Shown: positions 6,426 through 7,789 of the stretch, one piece after another
Layout: every line of letters begins with the position of its first letter
Numbering within the stretch: position 1 is the first letter of the stretch
NCBI GenBank assembly: GCA_002401945.1
Contig: NVUP01000013.1
Location: forward strand, 30,363-38,151
DNA length: 7,789 nt
Direction of reading: 5' to 3'
From: Paracoccaceae bacterium
GTDB taxonomy: Bacteria; Pseudomonadota; Alphaproteobacteria; Rhodobacterales; Rhodobacteraceae
Made by a program: the position numbers and the translations under genes
The notes under the pieces: generated by a model
What the model saw: only the letters and a program-made list of their open reading frames with translations
What the model was told of the DNA's origin: nothing
Database searches by the model: none

Positions 6426-6518
6426 GCTTCCAACGACGATATCTAAAACGCTGCCGTGATTGACCACTGACCTATCTTTTCCTCTGACGCGGCCATTCGC
6501 AGCGCGCCATTGTCTGGC

Positions 6519-7145
6519 CTACTGATCCGAACGCGCCCCTGGGGCGCCATCAGGACCAGACCAAAACCCAATTAACAACACCCTAATCAGCCGCCCGCCT
6601 TCTGCGGTCAGATCAAAGCTCCGGTTTTCCAGAGACCAGCGCATCGCCAAACCCTGAATAGACGCCAGCAACAGCGCGGCGAGGTCAGCAGAGGCGATGG
6701 CCGCCTTCAATTGCCCGGTTTGTTGGGCCTGGTCAATCATCCGGGCAAGACTGGCAAGACGCGCCGCCATCACCGACTCAAAGTGACGACGCAAAGCATC
6801 GTTTTCGGCATGTAGTTCGCGCGAAAACAGGATCGCCGGAATGGCCGGGTTCAACGCAATCTGCCGCAGGTGCCGCTCCATCAGGTCTTGCAGCAGGGTA
6901 AATGGATCCGGGGTGGCAGCGTAATTTTCCAGTTGCACGATAGGGCCTGTGATGCTTTTGCCCACCGCCAGCCAGATCTCGGCCTTGGTCGGAAAGTGGC
7001 GAAAGATCGCAGCCTGGCTGATCCCGATAGCATCCGCCAGCGCCTGAGTGGTCACCCGGTCGGGGCCCTGTTCGCCAGCAAGGCGGATTGCGGTCTCCAC
7101 AATCTCAGCCTTCCGGTCTTTGGCACTTTTGCGCAATGTGGGCAT
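6519..7145 (-). CDS. TetR/AcrR-family transcriptional regulator (208 aa)
   Basis: This is a one-component DNA-binding regulator. The N-terminal TetR helix-turn-helix spans about residues 11-60: RKAEIVETAIRLAGEQG (11-27), VTTQALADAIGISQAAIFRH (31-50), FPTKAEIWLAV (51-61), the usual AIFRHFPTK recognition-helix ending. Residues 62-208 form the helical ligand-binding and dimer domain, which is variable, so the ligand cannot be named. Length is normal. The ATG at 7143-7145 has a strong GGGAGGA about 12 nt upstream, lying inside the end of the preceding gene. It follows the cytochrome c'-like gene by 8 bp and is almost certainly co-transcribed with it. A 22-bp inverted repeat before the operon is the likely operator, implying autorepression. 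In this layout the regulator would still be made despite the frameshift upstream, though translational coupling could be weakened. Confidence 0.9.
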   Translation of the reverse strand: MPTLRKSAKDRKAEIVETAIRLAGEQGPDRVTTQALADAIGISQAAIFRHFPTKAEIWLAVGKSITGPIVQLENYAATPDPFTLLQDLMERHLRQIALNPAIPAILFSRELHAENDALRRHFESVMAARLASLARMIDQAQQTGQLKAAIASADLAALLLASIQGLAMRWSLENRSFDLTAEGGRLIRVLLIGFWSGPDGAPGARSDQ

Positions 7146-7153
7146 GGTTGTTC

Positions 7154-7637
7154 TTAGTCCTCCCGATCCTCACCCTCGATACCAAAACGATAACCAGAGT
7201 GACACCCTGTGCACCGGTTCATCACATCGCCCAACTCTCCCAAAACCACCAGCGGATCATCGGTATTCTCGGCAGTGTCGGCCAGGGCATCAAACGCCTT
7301 GTGGGTGCCCATGCCCAAGGTCATGAAGTCCAGTGGAAGCTTGCCAATCATAGCCGCTTTCACCCTCAGCCGCTGCCATACCGACCTCCCGAGCCGCTGC
7401 GCTAACTGCCTCCATGTCGCCTTCGACGGCGGCCTGAACCACGGCTTGCACCGCTTCCAGCAGCCCCCGCATTTCACCCAACACCATGTTTCGCTCATCT
7501 GCCGACAACAGCACGACTGTGCGCCCATCCGCATGTGGCTCCACATTGCCCTTCACCACGAAGGTATATCCAAGTCCGGCCAACGTCAGGGCCAGAACCA
7601 GGCTGACAACCCTACACAACACACATCCACGCTTCAT
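7154..7637 (-). pseudogene. Cytochrome c'-like (class II) protein, interrupted by a frameshift
   Basis: Two overlapping frames together give one 160-aa protein. The first frame (ATG at 7635-7637, Shine-Dalgarno GGAGG 7-8 nt upstream) gives an N-terminal hydrophobic segment (about 10-28), a signal peptide or anchor for export, then ADERNMVLGEMRGLLEAV and a helical region to about E91-G92. The second frame continues with KAAMIGKLPLDFMTLGMGTH and FDALAD, and ends with the haem-binding C-T-G-C-H (142-146) and SGYRF. A haem motif at the C terminus of a helical protein of this size fits cytochrome c'. Dropping one base, C7361 (a G in the mRNA), joins both parts cleanly. As written, translation leaves the haem frame and ends at 7290, losing the CXXCH, so no holocytochrome could form. 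A sequencing error, a true mutation or, less likely, programmed frameshifting could explain this. It is the first gene of an operon with tetR. Substrate (NO, O2 or electrons) is unknown. Confidence 0.8.
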
Positions 7638-7658
7638 TATTCATCCTCCACCTTGATG

Positions 7659-7680
7659 AGTTAGTGAGTAATCACTTACT
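7659..7680. promoter_or_regulatory. 22-bp inverted repeat, candidate TetR operator
   Basis: AGTTAGTGA (7659-7667), GTAA, TCACTTACT (7672-7680) is an inverted repeat with 8 of 9 arm pairs matching. It ends 21 bp upstream of the cytochrome start codon and 9 bp before the GGAGG ribosome binding site. Size, symmetry and position match operators of TetR-family repressors that control their own operon. On the minus strand the core also reads as a period-4 ACTC-ACTA-ACTC string. The promoter boxes were not identified with confidence; the repeat probably overlaps the -10 region or the start site. Confidence 0.6.
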
Positions 7681-7789
7681 TGCGATTCGTCACCCCTTTT
7701 TTCTGAATCCCAAGCGATGTGCTTGAGGGAAAGACAAAGCCACCTGTGCGCCCTTGGGAATTCCGAAGATTGAGGCTTTTCATTTACCA
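7681..7789. other. Noncoding end of the window with a small hairpin and a near-palindrome
   Basis: No convincing gene is present. CAAGC (7711-7715), loop GATGT, GCTTG (7721-7725) is a perfect short inverted repeat that extends with one mismatch into flanking CC/GG. TTGGGAATTCCGAA (7754-7767) contains the perfect palindrome GGAATTCC with matching AA/TT outer pairs. Either could be a regulator site upstream of the cytochrome-tetR operon or the tail of an upstream gene beyond the window. A 35-codon minus-strand frame (7676-7783) is open but unsupported. Confidence 0.3.

Noticed and set aside
7361..7361. Programmed +1 frameshifting in the cytochrome-like gene
   Set aside because: The site lacks an in-frame stop, rare-codon run or upstream Shine-Dalgarno-like stimulator such as that of prfB; a mutation or sequencing error is simpler.
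7676..7783. 35-codon minus-strand frame upstream of the cytochrome gene
   Set aside because: No ribosome binding site can be seen at the window edge, it overlaps the operator palindrome, and its sequence shows no leader-peptide feature such as a run of one amino acid.

Overview
The window looks like chromosomal DNA from an alphaproteobacterium, most likely the Roseobacter group of Rhodobacteraceae. The grounds are moderately high GC, the amino-acid style of NadE and of the pyridoxamine-phosphate-oxidase-like protein, and an intergenic element (about 825-905) of the G5C...GC5 / CCCCCGAGGTATTTT kind that I associate with that group. This placement comes from recognition, not from a search.

Layout. 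(1) 1-166: no supported gene; it ends in three tandem 8-bp units (142-165) directly before a start codon. (2) 167-807, + strand: a two-gene unit with a 4-bp ATGA overlap, made of a small putative ribbon-helix-helix protein (84 aa) and a 129-aa protein of unknown function with an F-x-H-x-x-H motif. (3) 808-921: a repeat-like intergenic element with two hairpins, between convergent genes. (4) 922-2580, - strand: complete glutamine-dependent NAD+ synthetase nadE. (5) 2581-2744: divergent promoter region. (6) 2745-4202, + strand: an exported protein made almost wholly of 18 MORN repeats of exactly 23 residues. (7) 4266-4931, - strand: an FMN-binding split-barrel protein of the pyridoxamine 5'-phosphate oxidase family, divergent from (8) 5029-6417, + strand: a MocR/PdxR-type regulator (GntR-type winged helix fused to a PLP-dependent aminotransferase fold). 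(9) 6519-7637, - strand: a two-gene operon encoding a cytochrome c'-like protein, interrupted by a single-base frameshift near 7361, then a TetR/AcrR-family regulator 8 bp downstream. (10) 7659-7680: a 22-bp inverted repeat just upstream of this operon, a good candidate TetR operator.

How the genes may work together. The MocR regulator and its divergent split-barrel neighbour form a typical regulator-target pair, probably responding to PLP or a related amine. The TetR regulator probably represses its own operon. The RHH-like gene may bind the 8-bp tandem repeats in front of itself, by analogy with MetJ-type RHH repressors. nadE is housekeeping. No phage genes, insertion sequences, CRISPR arrays, tRNAs or rRNAs were seen, and I saw no clear new defence-type system. 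The most unusual items are the MORN array with a break in its two-repeat alternation, the tandem 8-bp repeats before the RHH-like gene, the uncharacterised overlapping gene pair and the broken cytochrome gene under a palindromic operator.
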